NCBI GenBank assembly: GCA_016188625.1
Contig: JACPHL010000243.1
Coordinates: forward strand, 1 to 6,907
Source of the DNA: Candidatus Rokuibacteriota bacterium
Lineage (GTDB): Bacteria > Methylomirabilota > Methylomirabilia > Rokubacteriales > JACPHL01
DNA length: 6,907 nucleotides
Direction of reading: 5' to 3'
This document shows positions 5,942-6,907 of this stretch, piece by piece (within the stretch, counting starts at the first letter, position 1; each line of letters opens with the position of its first letter). The notes under the pieces are model-generated. The model was given only the letters and a program-made list of their open reading frames with translations, searched no databases and was not told where the DNA came from. The translations under genes were made by a program, and so were the position numbers.

Positions 5942-6907
5942 GGTAAGCGGACCCACGCCAAGCCCCGGCCGGGCGGTGCCCGCCGGGCCCCGAAGGGGGA
6001 GGACATGGGGGAGGGGATCATCTTCCGCCTAGAGGACGAGGACGAGGCGGCGCCGGTCGAGAACGCCAAGATCAAGGTGGTGGGCCTCGGAGGCGGCGGC
6101 TCCAACGCGGTCAACCGGATGATCAGCGCCCGCTTCGACGGGGTGACCTTCATCGTCGCCAACACCGACCTCCAGGCCCTCCGCTCCTGCCCGGCCCCCA
6201 TCAAGCTCCAGATCGGCGCCACCCTGACGGGCGGGCTCGGCGCCGGCTCCGACCCCGAGATCGGCCGGCGCGCGGCGACCGAGGACCGCGACGAGATCGG
6301 GCGGGTCCTCGCCGGGGCCGACATGGTCTTCATCACCGCCGGGATGGGCGGGGGGACCGGGACGGGGGCGGCGCCCGTCGTGGCGGCCATCGCCAAGGAG
6401 CTGGGGGCCCTGACCGTGGCGGTGGTGACCAAGCCCTTCGCCTTCGAGGGGACGCGCCGGACGCAGGTGGCCGAGGGGGGGCTCGGGGAGCTCCGCGCGG
6501 TGGTGGACACGCTGATCACGATCCCGAACCAGCGCCTCCTCAGCGTCGTGGAGCGGACGACGCCGCTCCAGGAGGCCTTCCGGATCGCCGACTCCGTCCT
6601 CCACCAGGCCGTGCAGGGGATCTCGGACCTCATCCTCGTCCCCGGGCTCGTCAACCTGGACTTCGCCGACGTCCGAACGATCATGTCGGGGATGGGGCTG
6701 GCCCTGATGGGGACCGGGGTGGGGCGGGGCGAGCACCGGGCGATCGACGCGGCCCAGATGGCCATCGCGAGCCCGCTCCTCGAGGAGACCTCCATCGAGG
6801 GGGCGCGGGGCCTCCTCATCAACATCACCGGCGGCCCGGACCTCACCCTGCACGAGATCAACGAGGCGGCGACGGCGATCCGGGAGGCGGCCCACGAGGA
6901 GGCCAAC
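5939..6907 (+). CDS. ftsZ: Cell division protein FtsZ, N-terminal part (partial)
   Basis: FtsZ is the tubulin-like GTPase that polymerises into the Z ring. The first 323 codons are present and the frame runs off the right edge, so the C-terminal linker and FtsA-binding tail are missing. GTPase motifs are [18 protein letters not shown] (from residue 45), NTDLQAL, the tubulin signature [10 protein letters not shown] (137-146), and the nucleotide-contacting FEGTRR. The T7-loop sequence [11 protein letters not shown] supplies the catalytic Asp for the next subunit. The core therefore looks active. AGGAAGGA (5923-5930) lies 8 nt before ATG 5939 and supports that start. It gives an N-terminal extension of about 43 residues, longer than in E. 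coli (around a dozen), starting [20 protein letters not shown]. An internal ATG at 6005 (residue 23) is preceded by GGGGGAGG but only 2 nt away. It follows ftsA directly. Confidence 0.97.
   Translation, partial: MGKRTHAKPRPGGARRAPKGEDMGEGIIFRLEDEDEAAPVENAKIKVVGLGGGGSNAVNRMISARFDGVTFIVANTDLQALRSCPAPIKLQIGATLTGGLGAGSDPEIGRRAATEDRDEIGRVLAGADMVFITAGMGGGTGTGAAPVVAAIAKELGALTVAVVTKPFAFEGTRRTQVAEGGLGELRAVVDTLITIPNQRLLSVVERTTPLQEAFRIADSVLHQAVQGISDLILVPGLVNLDFADVRTIMSGMGLALMGTGVGRGEHRAIDAAQMAIASPLLEETSIEGARGLLINITGGPDLTLHEINEAATAIREAAHEEAN

Noticed and set aside
4477-6906. Long minus-strand ORFs opposite ftsA and ftsZ
   Set aside because: They are shadows. The plus-strand frames carry full FtsA and FtsZ motif sets, and the antisense products are Arg/Ser/Pro- or Gly/Asp-rich without homology I can recognise.
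1-6907. CRISPR arrays, tRNAs, rRNA, insertion sequences, toxin-antitoxin or defence genes
   Set aside because: I looked for regular short repeats, tRNA-like clover arms and transposase or defence motifs and saw none. The window is core division genes throughout.

Overview
This window is a compact, single-strand (+) stretch of the dcw (division and cell wall) cluster from a very GC-rich bacterium. In order it holds murD (3' end only), ftsW, murC, murB, ftsQ, ftsA and ftsZ (5' part only). Third codon positions are almost all G or C, and long antisense ORFs shadow every gene, as expected at roughly 70% GC (estimated by eye). The taxon cannot be fixed from the sequence. The gene order, type II-like MurB and lack of an obvious phylum marker fit an uncultured GC-rich lineage such as NC10/Rokubacteria or a deltaproteobacterium-like group; that is a guess.

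Layout: bases 2-256 are the C-terminus of MurD. ftsW follows 2 nt after the murD stop with a TTG start, and overlaps murC by 8 nt. murC overlaps murB by 11 nt. A 167-nt gap then separates murB from ftsQ, the only sizeable intergenic space in the window. ftsQ abuts ftsA, and ftsA is followed after 15 nt by ftsZ, which runs off the right edge. No promoter or intrinsic terminator was recognised, and the genes look like part of one longer transcript. MurC, MurD and MurB make the cytoplasmic UDP-MurNAc-peptide precursor. FtsW polymerises lipid II at the septum, FtsQ bridges early and late divisome proteins, and FtsA tethers FtsZ filaments to the membrane.

Four things depart from a textbook dcw cluster. 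(1) murG, normally between ftsW and murC, and ddl, normally between murB and ftsQ, are absent. (2) The murB-ftsQ gap holds a 124-bp imperfect palindrome next to a 20-bp direct repeat that includes the ftsQ start codon. Removing one repeat unit (155 bp) would restore a tight murB-ftsQ junction. The right arm of the palindrome can also pair with the ftsQ ribosome-binding/start region. (3) The 3' end of ftsQ looks broken: the FtsQ-like ending continues in another reading frame and overlaps ftsA, pointing to an indel or sequence error near 4553. (4) FtsZ has an N-terminal extension of about 43 residues whose first half is strongly basic. I saw no defence, mobile-gene or other accessory system.
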